Assembly: GCA_947503005.1 (NCBI GenBank)
Contig: CANNCA010000007.1
Span: 62,001-126,000, forward strand
DNA from: an uncultured Flavobacteriaceae bacterium
Lineage (GTDB): Bacteria; Bacteroidota; Bacteroidia; Flavobacteriales; Flavobacteriaceae
DNA: 64,000 bases
Direction of reading: 5' to 3'
Shown here: positions 24,079 through 32,775 of the stretch, piece by piece
Numbering within the stretch: the first letter of the stretch is position 1
How the letters are laid out: each line of letters begins with the position of its first letter
Translations under genes and position numbers: made by a program
Notes under the pieces: model-generated
Databases searched by the model: none
Told to the model about the DNA's origin: nothing
Seen by the model: only the letters and a program-made list of their open reading frames with translations

Positions 24079-25943
24079 TGGCGGATATTATTCAACTCCT
24101 TCCGGACCATGTTGCCAACCAGATAGCAGCTGGTGAAGTAGTGCAACGGCCCGCTTCGGTCGTCAAAGAATTACTTGAAAATGCCATTGATGCAGGTGCA
24201 AATACCATAAAGCTTATTGTAAAAGATGGTGGCAAAGCCCTCATCCAAATTGTAGACGATGGCAGCGGGATGAGTGTAACGGACGCACGCCTAAGTTTTG
24301 AACGTCACGCTACTTCAAAAATTAAAAAGGCAGAAGACCTTTTTAACCTTGATACCAAAGGCTTTCGTGGTGAGGCTTTAGCATCGATTGCAGCTATTGC
24401 CCATGTTGATATGCAAACCAAACCCGAAGGTGCCGAACTGGGCACGCACCTTAAGATTGAGGGCAGTAAAATCATTTTTCAAGAAGTAGCAGCCGTGCCA
24501 AAAGGTACGTCGATTGCCGTGAAGAATCTTTTTTTTAATATTCCGGCAAGACGCAATTTTTTAAAATCAAATCAAGTAGAACTACGCCACATCACTGATG
24601 AATTTCATCGTGTTGCCTTGGCACATCCTTCGATAGCATTTCATTTTTATAATAACGGCAGTGAATTGTTCAATTTGCCGGTTGCAAACTACCGTCAGCG
24701 AATCGTGCATGTTTTCGGAACCAAAACCAATCAGAAATTGGTGCCGGTTGTTGAAGATACACAGGTCGTAAAAATTTCCGGTTTCATCAACAAACCCGAA
24801 TTTGCTAAAAAGAGCAGGGGAGAGCAGTTTTTCTTTGTGAACCATCGTTTTATTAAGAGTCCTTATTTACACCATGCAGTGGTAGCCGCTTTTGAGGGAC
24901 TTATTCGCCCTGATTCCTATCCTGGCTATTTTTTGTATTTGGAGGTAGACCCAGGTTCCATTGATATTAATATACACCCTACTAAGACAGAGGTAAAGTT
25001 CGATGATGAACATACGCTGTATGCCATTTTACGTTCAACAATCAAGCATGGTCTAGGTCAATTCAATGTAATTCCCGCACTTGATTTCGAACAAGATCAG
25101 AATTTGGAAACGCCATATGCTTATAAAAATCGAGATGCCTCGCAGCCGCAAGTGACCGTTGATGCTGGATTTAATCCATTTCAGGAGGTTTTACAAAAAA
25201 AAGGAGCTACCGGAGGCGGTTTTGCTAGTAGAGTTTCTTCAGGCAATTCAAAAAGTTGGGATAGTCTATATGTAGGTCTGGATTCTGAACTCGAATCAAA
25301 AAATGAGTACCGAAGTTTAAAATTTGAATCCGAAACGATTACCGGATCTATTTTTGAAGGAAAGCATGCACCTGAGGAAACAATGGCTACTACGTTTCAG
25401 TTGCGAAGAAAATATATAGTTACAACAATTAAATCCGGAATGGTAGTTATTGATCAAAGTAGGGCCCACCAACGGGTTCTTTATGAGAAATTTTTGAAGA
25501 ATATCACCATAAAGGAAGCTGTAAGTCAGCAGTTGCTTTTTCCCTTGGTGCTTACTTTTTCAAAGAGCGATATGCAAATTTTAAATGAAATTAAGGACAG
25601 CTTGTCCACGATAGGTTTTGTTTTTGGTAAGCTAGAGGAGGAACAAATAGAAGTAACCGGAGTACCCCTTTTGGTTATGGAGAGTGAGGTTGGTATTGTT
25701 TTGGATCAATTGATATCCGATTACCAAATGGAGATTTCCGAAGATAGTTTTTCTCAAACCGATATTTTAGCTAAGACCCTGGCAAAAACACTTTCCGTAA
25801 AAACAGGCGAGGTTTTGGAATCAACTTCTCAAATTGCCTTAGTGAACGACCTATTTGCATGTAAAGAAACAAGGGTAAGCCCATTTAATAAACCAGTTTA
25901 TATCACCATTACAGAAAACGATATCGATAAAAAATTTATATAA
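24078..25943 (+). CDS. mutL: DNA mismatch repair protein MutL
   Basis: A 621-residue GHKL ATPase. It links MutS mismatch recognition to strand incision. N-terminal motifs: NQIAAGEVVQRPASVVKELLENAIDAG, DDGSGM, RHATSK, and TKGFRGEALASIAA; then FFNIPARRNFLKS and the SIDINIHPTKTEVKF segment. A variable linker (about 330-430) precedes the C-terminal dimerisation domain. A DQSRAHQRVLYEKFL segment stands where endonuclease-type MutL has DQHAxxER, with His changed to Ser. The endonuclease metal motif is therefore altered, and endonuclease activity is uncertain. First large gene of a plus-strand run with the rhomboids. Confidence 0.94.
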   Translation: MADIIQLLPDHVANQIAAGEVVQRPASVVKELLENAIDAGANTIKLIVKDGGKALIQIVDDGSGMSVTDARLSFERHATSKIKKAEDLFNLDTKGFRGEALASIAAIAHVDMQTKPEGAELGTHLKIEGSKIIFQEVAAVPKGTSIAVKNLFFNIPARRNFLKSNQVELRHITDEFHRVALAHPSIAFHFYNNGSELFNLPVANYRQRIVHVFGTKTNQKLVPVVEDTQVVKISGFINKPEFAKKSRGEQFFFVNHRFIKSPYLHHAVVAAFEGLIRPDSYPGYFLYLEVDPGSIDINIHPTKTEVKFDDEHTLYAILRSTIKHGLGQFNVIPALDFEQDQNLETPYAYKNRDASQPQVTVDAGFNPFQEVLQKKGATGGGFASRVSSGNSKSWDSLYVGLDSELESKNEYRSLKFESETITGSIFEGKHAPEETMATTFQLRRKYIVTTIKSGMVVIDQSRAHQRVLYEKFLKNITIKEAVSQQLLFPLVLTFSKSDMQILNEIKDSLSTIGFVFGKLEEEQIEVTGVPLLVMESEVGIVLDQLISDYQMEISEDSFSQTDILAKTLAKTLSVKTGEVLESTSQIALVNDLFACKETRVSPFNKPVYITITENDIDKKFI

Positions 25944-26699
25944 ATGAACAGACTGACCGAAGCTGTTAAGCACTTATTGATCATCAATGTCCTCTTTTTT
26001 ATTGCCACTCAAGTTTATGGTGATCAAATGTTTGCATGGTTTGCGTTGTGGTTTCCTGAGAATCCTAATTTTCAAATATGGCAAGTAGTCTCACATATGT
26101 TCATGCATGGTGGGTTCGCACATATCGGTTTTAATATGTTCGCCTTGTGGATGTTCGGTGGGCCGGTAGAACAATATTTGGGAAAGAACAAATTTCTATT
26201 TTTATATTTTTCTGCTGGGCTAGGCGCCGTACTTTTTCAATTGGGAGGATATTACTTCAATTATTCTCCGATTCATAATGAATTGTTGAATATGGGGTTA
26301 ACTAGCGATCAGATAATTCAAATGATGACCGATAATAAAACCATTGAAGGTCTAACCGATTTGCAATTTGAAAAATTACAGCAAGCGTTTCCTGTTTATC
26401 GAGACACTTATTTTTCTTCGATGGTTGGGGCTTCGGGTTGTATTATGGGGGTTTTAGCTGCTTTTGGATTGATGAACCCAAATGCCGAATTAATGTTAAT
26501 TTTCTTACCGATACCCATAAAAGCCAAGTATTTTATTCCGGGAATCATCTTACTTGATGTTATTTCCGCTGTAACGGGTCAATCTTTCTTTAGCCCAAGT
26601 AATACGGCTTATTTGGCGCATGTTGGAGGAGCGATTTTCGGATTTTTCGTGATGTGGTACTGGAAAAATAATTCATTCAATAAAAATCGTTGGAACTAG
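25944..26699 (+). CDS. Rhomboid family intramembrane serine protease (first copy)
   Basis: A 251-residue polytopic protein with about six hydrophobic helices. Rhomboid features: HMFMHGGFAHIGFNMFALW (helix 2 with conserved His/Asn), GASGCIMG with nucleophile Ser164, and LAHVGGAIFGF with catalytic His226. A hydrophilic insert (about 105-155) between helices is longer than in GlpG. It cleaves membrane proteins in the lipid bilayer; substrates are unknown. It begins at the base after the mutL stop and is followed 3 bases later by a second rhomboid. Confidence 0.9.
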   Translation: MNRLTEAVKHLLIINVLFFIATQVYGDQMFAWFALWFPENPNFQIWQVVSHMFMHGGFAHIGFNMFALWMFGGPVEQYLGKNKFLFLYFSAGLGAVLFQLGGYYFNYSPIHNELLNMGLTSDQIIQMMTDNKTIEGLTDLQFEKLQQAFPVYRDTYFSSMVGASGCIMGVLAAFGLMNPNAELMLIFLPIPIKAKYFIPGIILLDVISAVTGQSFFSPSNTAYLAHVGGAIFGFFVMWYWKNNSFNKNRWN

Positions 26700-26702
26700 A
26701 TT

Positions 26703-27560
26703 ATGTCAGGAGGATTAAAATATCAATATGCACGATTGAGTGTTTCCGAGAAATTGATAGCGATAAATATCGTTGTCTTCATTGCCATTGGTTTGTTAGG
26801 AAATATAGCCTTTCCAGCGTTGGAAGGATGGTTCGTACTACCCGCTGATTTCATTGATTTTCTTAGCCAACCATGGTCAATCATAACCTATTCTTTCTTG
26901 CATGGAGGTATTCTGCATCTACTTTGGAATATGTACGTTCTTTACATCGCGGGTCGTATCCTCTTAAACCTCTTTGATGGAAGGCGTTTTCTAAATGTTT
27001 ACTTTTTGGGTGTCATTCTGGGAGGAATGTTCTATATGCTTACTGACTCCTTATTTTCAAGTGACGGTGGTGTTTTATTAGGTGCTTCGGCAGGAGTTAT
27101 GGCAGTCTTAATATTCGTTTGCACTTATATACCCAATCAGGAGGTACGTATTATTTTCTTTAATGTAAAACTCTGGCATGTTGGCGTTTTCGTCGTACTC
27201 ATAGATTTACTGCAAATCAGCTCCGGTGGAGATAATATTGGTGGGCGTATTGCCCACTTGGGCGGTGCCTTTTTAGGTTATATATATGCAAGGCAACTTT
27301 TGCAAGGCCGTGATATAGGAGCTGGCTTTGCGAAATTCTTGGACGGCCTCGCCAACGCATTTAAAACAAAGGAAAAAAAAGCACCACTCAAAACGGTCTA
27401 CAAAAAACAAAAACCTGGGTCCAAATCATCGGCGGAATATAGTAAAGATACCCACCAACGTAAAATAGATAGCATACTTGACAAAATCAGTAAATCTGGG
27501 TATGAGAGTTTGTCAAAGGCTGAGAAAGATTTTTTATTCAAAGCAGGTAAGGAAGACTAA
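26703..27560 (+). CDS. Rhomboid family intramembrane serine protease (second copy) with C-terminal extension
   Basis: 285 residues. The rhomboid core has SFLHGGILHLLWNMYVL, GASAGVMA with nucleophile Ser129, and RIAHLGGAFLGY with catalytic His185. A basic cytoplasmic tail of about 85 residues (Lys-rich at 225-245) ends in IDSILDKISKSGYESLSKAEKDFLF, a short C-terminal motif often seen in flavobacterial rhomboids. It differs enough from the first copy to suggest an old duplication with different substrates. Confidence 0.9.
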   Translation: MSGGLKYQYARLSVSEKLIAINIVVFIAIGLLGNIAFPALEGWFVLPADFIDFLSQPWSIITYSFLHGGILHLLWNMYVLYIAGRILLNLFDGRRFLNVYFLGVILGGMFYMLTDSLFSSDGGVLLGASAGVMAVLIFVCTYIPNQEVRIIFFNVKLWHVGVFVVLIDLLQISSGGDNIGGRIAHLGGAFLGYIYARQLLQGRDIGAGFAKFLDGLANAFKTKEKKAPLKTVYKKQKPGSKSSAEYSKDTHQRKIDSILDKISKSGYESLSKAEKDFLFKAGKED

Positions 27561-27563
27561 GCT

Positions 27564-28601
27564 GTGAAACGATTCTCAAGATTCAACAAATTTATTACTG
27601 CTTTGAATTTTTTGGTTATAGCACTTCTTATAGTATGCTATTTTGTGCCTCACATTCACGGTGAGAATTTTGCTTTCCTTTCTTTTTTAAGTCTTGGTTT
27701 GCCAGTTTTAGTGTTAGCCAATATCCTTTTTGTTCTGTATTGGGCTTTAAAACGTAAGAAATTGTTCTACGTGTCCCTTCTTGCAGTGCTCCTTAGTTAT
27801 TTTATTCTAGATCCTTTTTATTTAATCGGAGTTGGCGAACAGGTTCCCTTTGGTGACCTCAAAGTGATGAGTTATAATGTGAGGTCTTTTAATAAATATG
27901 AAGAACTGCCGAGTAAAACAGTTTTGAGCGATATTAAGGACTTTGTAAAAAAAGAGAATCCTGATATTATTTGTCTTCAAGAACCTTATTATGGTCCTGA
28001 ATTTAATTCAAGCGATGAATTCACAGACTATCCGTATCGTTTTTTAAAACATATTCATTTAGAAGGGATCGGGCTATTAGCCATATTTTCGAAATACCCG
28101 ATTTTGAAAACGGGAATGCTTAATCTACCTAGAACGAATAGTAATGCTGTCTTTGCAGACGTTCAATATAGAAAAGACACCATACGAATCTACAATGTTC
28201 ATTTGGAATCTTTGGGAATAACACCCGGGCAAGGCGTTTTAACCAAAGAACCCACGGACAAGCTTTTTATACAAGTTAGCCATGCCTTTCACAAGCAATA
28301 CGAGCAGGCCGAAGTTATCGAAAAACATTTAGAATCATCTCCATATAAAACCATTTTATGTGGTGATTTCAACAACGGGCAATATTCAAACGTGTATCGA
28401 AGTATAAAAGGAAATCTTCAGGATACTTTTTTAGAAGCAGGAACGGGCTATGGGCGTACCTACATCTTTCATGGGATTCCCTTTCGAATTGATTTTATTT
28501 TTGCTAGCGAGGCATTGGAAGTAACCTCCCATATCAATTATGACGTAAGGTATTCCGATCACTTTCCGATAATGGCATCATTTAAATTGCGTAGTGATTA
28601 A
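27564..28601 (+). CDS. Membrane-anchored endonuclease/exonuclease/phosphatase (EEP) family protein
   Basis: 345 residues. The N-terminal region has three hydrophobic helices (about 10-90). The rest is an EEP fold: MSYNVRSFNKYE, NPDIICLQEPYYG with metal Glu, YNVHLESLG, LCGDFNNGQ and YSDHFPIMASF with the catalytic Asp-His pair. These enzymes cut phosphodiesters (nucleic acids, sphingomyelin, inositol phosphates); the substrate is open. The start is GTG at 27564, 3 bases after the rhomboid stop, so it ends the mutL run. Its last 24 bases overlap the convergent DUF6122 gene. Confidence 0.85.
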   Translation: MKRFSRFNKFITALNFLVIALLIVCYFVPHIHGENFAFLSFLSLGLPVLVLANILFVLYWALKRKKLFYVSLLAVLLSYFILDPFYLIGVGEQVPFGDLKVMSYNVRSFNKYEELPSKTVLSDIKDFVKKENPDIICLQEPYYGPEFNSSDEFTDYPYRFLKHIHLEGIGLLAIFSKYPILKTGMLNLPRTNSNAVFADVQYRKDTIRIYNVHLESLGITPGQGVLTKEPTDKLFIQVSHAFHKQYEQAEVIEKHLESSPYKTILCGDFNNGQYSNVYRSIKGNLQDTFLEAGTGYGRTYIFHGIPFRIDFIFASEALEVTSHINYDVRYSDHFPIMASFKLRSD

Positions 28602-28901
28602 ATAACAGTCCACTGCATCTGCCATAATATGTAAGAGCAGTGCAATACCGAATATTCTTGATTTCCTGAAAAATAATAAAGCCCCGTAAACACCGAGCGC
28701 CCAATAGGAGTGTAATGGATGAAAATCAATACTACATCGGTTTGGGTCAAAAATTGGATTTGCCAAAAAGTGATCTAAATCAATAACGATAGCAGCAAGT
28801 AAAATCAATATTACACGTTTTTGATATGTTTTAAAAAATAGAAGCCCGATGGCAATGGGCGCTAGAAAATGGATTCCGTAATGTATCAGTAATCTAAGCA
28901 T
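28578..28901 (-). CDS. DUF6122 family small membrane protein
   Basis: A 107-residue hydrophobic protein with about four helices. It has HYGIHFLAPIAIGLLFF, DLDHFLANPIFDPNRCSIDFHPLHSYW and HIMADAVDCYL: a His/Asp-rich set reminiscent of membrane metal-dependent hydrolases of the YdjM/DUF457 type. The exact function is unknown. The 3' end overlaps the EEP gene by 24 bases (convergent) and the 5' end overlaps the WbqC-like gene by 8 bases. Confidence 0.78.
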   Translation of the reverse strand: MLRLLIHYGIHFLAPIAIGLLFFKTYQKRVILILLAAIVIDLDHFLANPIFDPNRCSIDFHPLHSYWALGVYGALLFFRKSRIFGIALLLHIMADAVDCYLITTQFK

Positions 28902-29526
28902 CTAGTTGGTCTAGGCTAATGTTTTTGAGATAGGTCATGGCATTGGTACCCTCATTAAACAGTAAATCAAGAATGCTACAATTTTTTATGAAGCCATGGC
29001 GGTCGCCGAAAACCTGATTGTATTCCGGGAAATCAAGGGCAGCCTCTTTTTTCGCATTAATTAAAAAACGAGCGTCGATTATATCAGTTGGATTAGACCT
29101 ATATTTTTCGGTTTTAAAAAAAGGCATATCAATTTGCATACAATCGCAAAGTACGGCTATGGTTTTTAGATTGTAGTCCAATAAAAAATCGTAGGCTTCC
29201 CCATATAGTGGAGCTATATCATCTTCATAGTACTCAAAAAAAGGAGAGGTTCTATAAGCAGTTTGAAGCGTTCGCCAATGCTGGCGTTGCCAATTGTAAT
29301 CGTTTTCGATTTTAACTTCCTTATATTTTTGCCGCCCTTGGTTTTTACCGACATGCTTTATGGGGATGTTCAACATCAATTTGCCTCTATCGGTGCAGAT
29401 ATGGGCCCGATTGCGAAAGGTTTGTTTCTGAAAATTATCCTCGACTTCCCAATGTACTTCACTTTGCGCTATGGTCGCGAAAGTCAAGATATTGGGTATA
29501 TATGCCGGATGAAGGAGGGTTTTCAA
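28894..29526 (-). CDS. WbqC-like family protein
   Basis: A 210-residue cytoplasmic protein of the WbqC-like family, first seen in O-antigen clusters and of unproven activity. Family segments: LHPAYIPNILTFATIAQSEV, FQKQTFRNRAHI, LNIPIKHVG, YKEVKIENDYNWQRQHWRTL and AYRTSPFFEYYEDDI. The start is TTG at 29526. It lies after lepB on the same strand, in a lepB-WbqC-DUF6122 order that I recall as recurrent in flavobacteria. Confidence 0.83.
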   Translation of the reverse strand: MKTLLHPAYIPNILTFATIAQSEVHWEVEDNFQKQTFRNRAHICTDRGKLMLNIPIKHVGKNQGRQKYKEVKIENDYNWQRQHWRTLQTAYRTSPFFEYYEDDIAPLYGEAYDFLLDYNLKTIAVLCDCMQIDMPFFKTEKYRSNPTDIIDARFLINAKKEAALDFPEYNQVFGDRHGFIKNCSILDLLFNEGTNAMTYLKNISLDQLDA

Positions 29527-29627
29527 TGTGTTGATTCGTTGATGTGGTTATTTGGTTATGTGTTGATTCGTTTTTTGATAATGGATGAAAGTATTAGATC
29601 AACAAATTCACGAACCCACGAATCAAC
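29526..29627. repeat. Direct 15-bp repeats with an inverted partner between WbqC and lepB
   Basis: ATGTGTTGATTCGTT is found at 29526-29540 and again at 29558-29572 (period 32). CACGAATCAAC at 29617-29627 is nearly its reverse complement, so a long-loop stem can form. The 96-base gap holds no gene and no classical terminator. Such GTTGATT-rich strings are, from memory, frequent between genes in Bacteroidota. Confidence 0.6.
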
Positions 29628-31341
29628 CCTTATTTGCTCTTCGTTTCTTCCAGAAATAGTCAAAAGCAAAATATCCTGCAAGAACGATTAAGAACCATTT
29701 GAAATAGGATACGGGTTCACCTGTTCCGTTTACGGTGGTGAAAATTCTTTCCCATCGTGGTTTCCATTTCCAGATTTTGTTGACCCTGCCTGCGGCATCG
29801 GTGAAGTTGTCGAAACTCATCCAGATAAAAATGGGGGTGCCTACAATATGATTTTCAGGCACATAGCCCCAAGCCCGACTATCCTCGGAATGATCCCGAT
29901 TATCACCCATCATCCAGTAGTAATCTTGTTTAAAAGTATATGAATCTACTACTTGGCCGTTAATACTGATTTCGTTCCCTAAAACACTAAGTGTATTGCC
30001 CTCGTATTCACGTATGATTTTTTTGTAAAGCGGTAATACTTTTAAGTCCAATTCAACAGTTTTACCTTTTTCAGGAATATAAATCGGCCCCATATTGCTA
30101 TAATTCCAAGGGTAATCCTTATGCTGAGGGAACAATCTTGTATCCCTTTTTCCGTTAGGTTCAATCCTGCGAACCAAAGAATCAATACCGAGGTTCTTCT
30201 CCAGCTTTTCCTTCATTTCTTGGGTCAATGTCACAAGGCGTTGCCTTTCCGTTACCTCTTGAAGCGCAAGACGATGTTGACGTACGAATTCTGGAGGTAT
30301 TCCATTCATATCGGCAAGAATCTGGAAGGCTTGACCTTGTTGAAATGCCCGAAACCCATTATTCGCCAACGCAATTTGTTGATTTCGATTGAGCGACTGT
30401 GCAATATATATTCTGTTGAAGTCAGCGACTCCAGATTCCAAGAGCATTTTGGAAGAAACGCCCTTGTTGGAATAAGCTATATAATCAAATTGTGGTTTAG
30501 CGCGGTCTGGTAGCTCCAATTGCTTTCCATTCGCAAAAACATAACCATCCTTGACTTCAATACTATCCCCTGGAATCCCTACACAACGTTTTACATAATT
30601 CGATTTTTTGTCAATTGGCTTTCTGACTCCTTTTTCAGCAACAAAGAACTGACGAACCGTATCGGCCGGCCAACTAAAAACTACAATTTCTTTGCGTTTA
30701 ATATCCTTGAATCCCGGTAATCTGAAATAGGGAATTTGGGGTTTGTTCAGATAAGAGGGTGTTCCGATTATTGGTAGCGTATCGTGTACCATGGGTGCGG
30801 CAATTGCGGTCATGGGCGTCCGCGCTCCATAATGAAACTTGCTGACGAACAATAAATCACCCACACGAAGTGTTCGCTCCAACGAACCGGTTGGAATGAC
30901 GTAGGGTTGAATAAAATAGGTATGCACCAAAGTAGCCGCTACTACGGCAAAGACAATAGAACTTACCCATTCGCCTAGAGCCGTTTGAGGACGTAAATCT
31001 CGGTTTTCAACATAGCTCACATCCAATCCGTAGTTGACGTAATAGATATAAAATCCTAAGGTTAAAACAACTGCCCAACTTTCCCACAGGGTATTTCTTC
31101 CAAAACTTCGGATAGTCTCTACCCATATTACCGGGAACATCAATAGATTAATGATAGGAATGAACAATAAGATGACCCACCATTTCGGTCGGTTAATAAT
31201 TTGCATCAAAACGATGGCATTGTAAATAGGTATTGCTGCTTCCCAGGCTTTTCTACCTGCTTTGACATACAATTTCCAAGTCCCTAAAAAATGAATGACC
31301 TGTACTACTAGTATGAATATAATCCATTGTGTTGTGCTCAT
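29623..31341 (-). CDS. lepB: Signal peptidase I with extended N-terminal membrane domain
   Basis: A 572-residue leader peptidase, about twice the usual length. Residues 1-100 hold three or four hydrophobic helices not found in E. coli LepB. The S26 domain then begins: VIPTGSLERTL with nucleophile Ser153, FHYGARTPM, the YVKRCVGIPGDS block with general base Lys251, and YWMMGDNRDHSEDSR. A long insert (about 285-420) separates these. It removes signal peptides from exported proteins at the inner membrane. The extended form is, from memory, characteristic of flavobacteria. It lies downstream of dapB on the same strand with a 100-base gap. Confidence 0.92.
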   Translation of the reverse strand: MSTTQWIIFILVVQVIHFLGTWKLYVKAGRKAWEAAIPIYNAIVLMQIINRPKWWVILLFIPIINLLMFPVIWVETIRSFGRNTLWESWAVVLTLGFYIYYVNYGLDVSYVENRDLRPQTALGEWVSSIVFAVVAATLVHTYFIQPYVIPTGSLERTLRVGDLLFVSKFHYGARTPMTAIAAPMVHDTLPIIGTPSYLNKPQIPYFRLPGFKDIKRKEIVVFSWPADTVRQFFVAEKGVRKPIDKKSNYVKRCVGIPGDSIEVKDGYVFANGKQLELPDRAKPQFDYIAYSNKGVSSKMLLESGVADFNRIYIAQSLNRNQQIALANNGFRAFQQGQAFQILADMNGIPPEFVRQHRLALQEVTERQRLVTLTQEMKEKLEKNLGIDSLVRRIEPNGKRDTRLFPQHKDYPWNYSNMGPIYIPEKGKTVELDLKVLPLYKKIIREYEGNTLSVLGNEISINGQVVDSYTFKQDYYWMMGDNRDHSEDSRAWGYVPENHIVGTPIFIWMSFDNFTDAAGRVNKIWKWKPRWERIFTTVNGTGEPVSYFKWFLIVLAGYFAFDYFWKKRRANKG

Positions 31342-31441
31342 GGTTTTTTAATTCAATTTCTCTTATTAGTTCGGTTCCTGATCGACTGTTACATTTTTTA
31401 ACAAAATAATATAACTCTTAGGAGCTACATGAACTATTTTT

Positions 31442-32140
31442 TTAAAATCCTAATACATCTTTCATTGTGAACACACCAGCTTTACCATGAATCCATTCTG
31501 CGGCCACAACTGCTCCCAGAGCAAAGCCTTCACGATTATGAGCGGTGTGTTTTAATTCAATACTATCTATAGTACTATCATAGTTTATGGTATGTGTACC
31601 TGGTACCTGATCAATTCTTTTCGACACTATCGGAATTTCACTTTCAGAAGCTTCATCGAGTTTCCAATTCGTGTAATTCGTATGTTTTAAAATTCCCTCA
31701 GCCAATGTAATAGCAGTGCCACTGGGTGCATCCAATTTTTGGGTATGATGTATTTCTTCTATAGAAACCCGATATTGCTTCAGGTTCTTCATCATTTCCG
31801 CCAGATGGTTATTCAATTCGAAAAAAACATTTACCCCAAGACTAAAGTTCGAGGCATAGATAAAAGCGCCATTTTTCTCTTTGCAAAGGTCAACGGCGGC
31901 AGCATACTTATCTAACCATCCTGTAGTTCCGGAAATAATAGGCACATTATTATTGAGACAACTTACAATATTATCAAAAGCGGCATTGGGCATGCTAAAA
32001 TCAATAGCAACATCCATATTGGAAAAATCAATATCCTTAGTATCGATGTCGACTTTGGCGACAATCGTATGGCCTCTTTCTAAAGCAGTCTGCTCTATCA
32101 TTTTACCCATTCTACCATATCCAAATAATGCTATCTTCAT
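31442..32140 (-). CDS. dapB: 4-hydroxy-tetrahydrodipicolinate reductase
   Basis: A 232-residue reductase of the diaminopimelate/lysine pathway, supplying peptidoglycan crosslinks. The N-terminal Rossmann motif is LFGYGRMGKM, followed by DVAIDFSMPNAA, GTTGW, ASNFSLGVNVFFELN, and the catalytic EEIHHTQKLDAPSGTA with the HH-x-x-K-x-D-x-P-S-G-T core. It is shorter than E. coli DapB, as usual in Bacteroidota. It follows the DUF5683 gene by 2 bases. Confidence 0.95.
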   Translation of the reverse strand: MKIALFGYGRMGKMIEQTALERGHTIVAKVDIDTKDIDFSNMDVAIDFSMPNAAFDNIVSCLNNNVPIISGTTGWLDKYAAAVDLCKEKNGAFIYASNFSLGVNVFFELNNHLAEMMKNLKQYRVSIEEIHHTQKLDAPSGTAITLAEGILKHTNYTNWKLDEASESEIPIVSKRIDQVPGTHTINYDSTIDSIELKHTAHNREGFALGAVVAAEWIHGKAGVFTMKDVLGF

Positions 32141-32142
32141 GT

Positions 32143-32775
32143 TTAAAAGGTAATTGTCAGGGCCATCCCATAATTGGGATCGGAATTGATGGGATTGGTT
32201 TCTAAATAGGGCTGAAGGTTCAGGTCCCAGCTTAAATCATCGCTAATGTTGAATTGTTTAAGATGCGCATCTACATTGGCGTCTATTATGTTCAACGCAT
32301 AAATGATAATGGTCACTAATAAGGCCAAATCACGCTCATTTTGTTTTGCGTTTTGGAGCCGTTCAAGTCTGTCATCCCCAGGAAGCGGGATTACATCAAT
32401 AAACTGATCATCCACGAAACCCGCCCTTCTTCTTTTGAAAGCAGTCCTGAACTCATTATATTGGTTATCATAGAAGGTATAGGCATAAATGCCTGCCCCA
32501 AGAGCTCCCCACACGATAGGTACCTTCCAGTATTTTTTGTTATACACTTGGCCCAGTCCGGGCAAAACAGCGGAGTAAAAAGCAGCTTTGCTTGGTGCTA
32601 AAGGATTAATATACCTTTCTTTTTTAAGGATAGAATCTTGCACTATAATACCATCTTTCTGTAACGCAGTTTGAACAGAATCGATTTCACTTTCTCCGGG
32701 ATTTTCTTCCTGTGCGGATAGCATTACCGAGAACAGCCCAAAAACAAAAGCTACATAAAGCGATTTACTTACCAA
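32143..32775 (-). CDS. DUF5683 domain exported protein
   Basis: 210 residues with a signal peptide (SLYVAFVFGLFSVMLSAQ). After a variable acidic region comes NPLAPSKAAFYSAVLPGLGQVYNKKYWKVPIVWG, the DUF5683 hallmark, with two hydrophobic segments and a conserved RRRAGFVDD motif. Function unknown; presumably anchored in the envelope. The start is TTG at 32775, overlapping the parB end by 11 bases; no ATG lies before the signal peptide. Located in the parA-parB-DUF5683-dapB-lepB order. Confidence 0.83.
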   Translation of the reverse strand: MVSKSLYVAFVFGLFSVMLSAQEENPGESEIDSVQTALQKDGIIVQDSILKKERYINPLAPSKAAFYSAVLPGLGQVYNKKYWKVPIVWGALGAGIYAYTFYDNQYNEFRTAFKRRRAGFVDDQFIDVIPLPGDDRLERLQNAKQNERDLALLVTIIIYALNIIDANVDAHLKQFNISDDLSWDLNLQPYLETNPINSDPNYGMALTITF

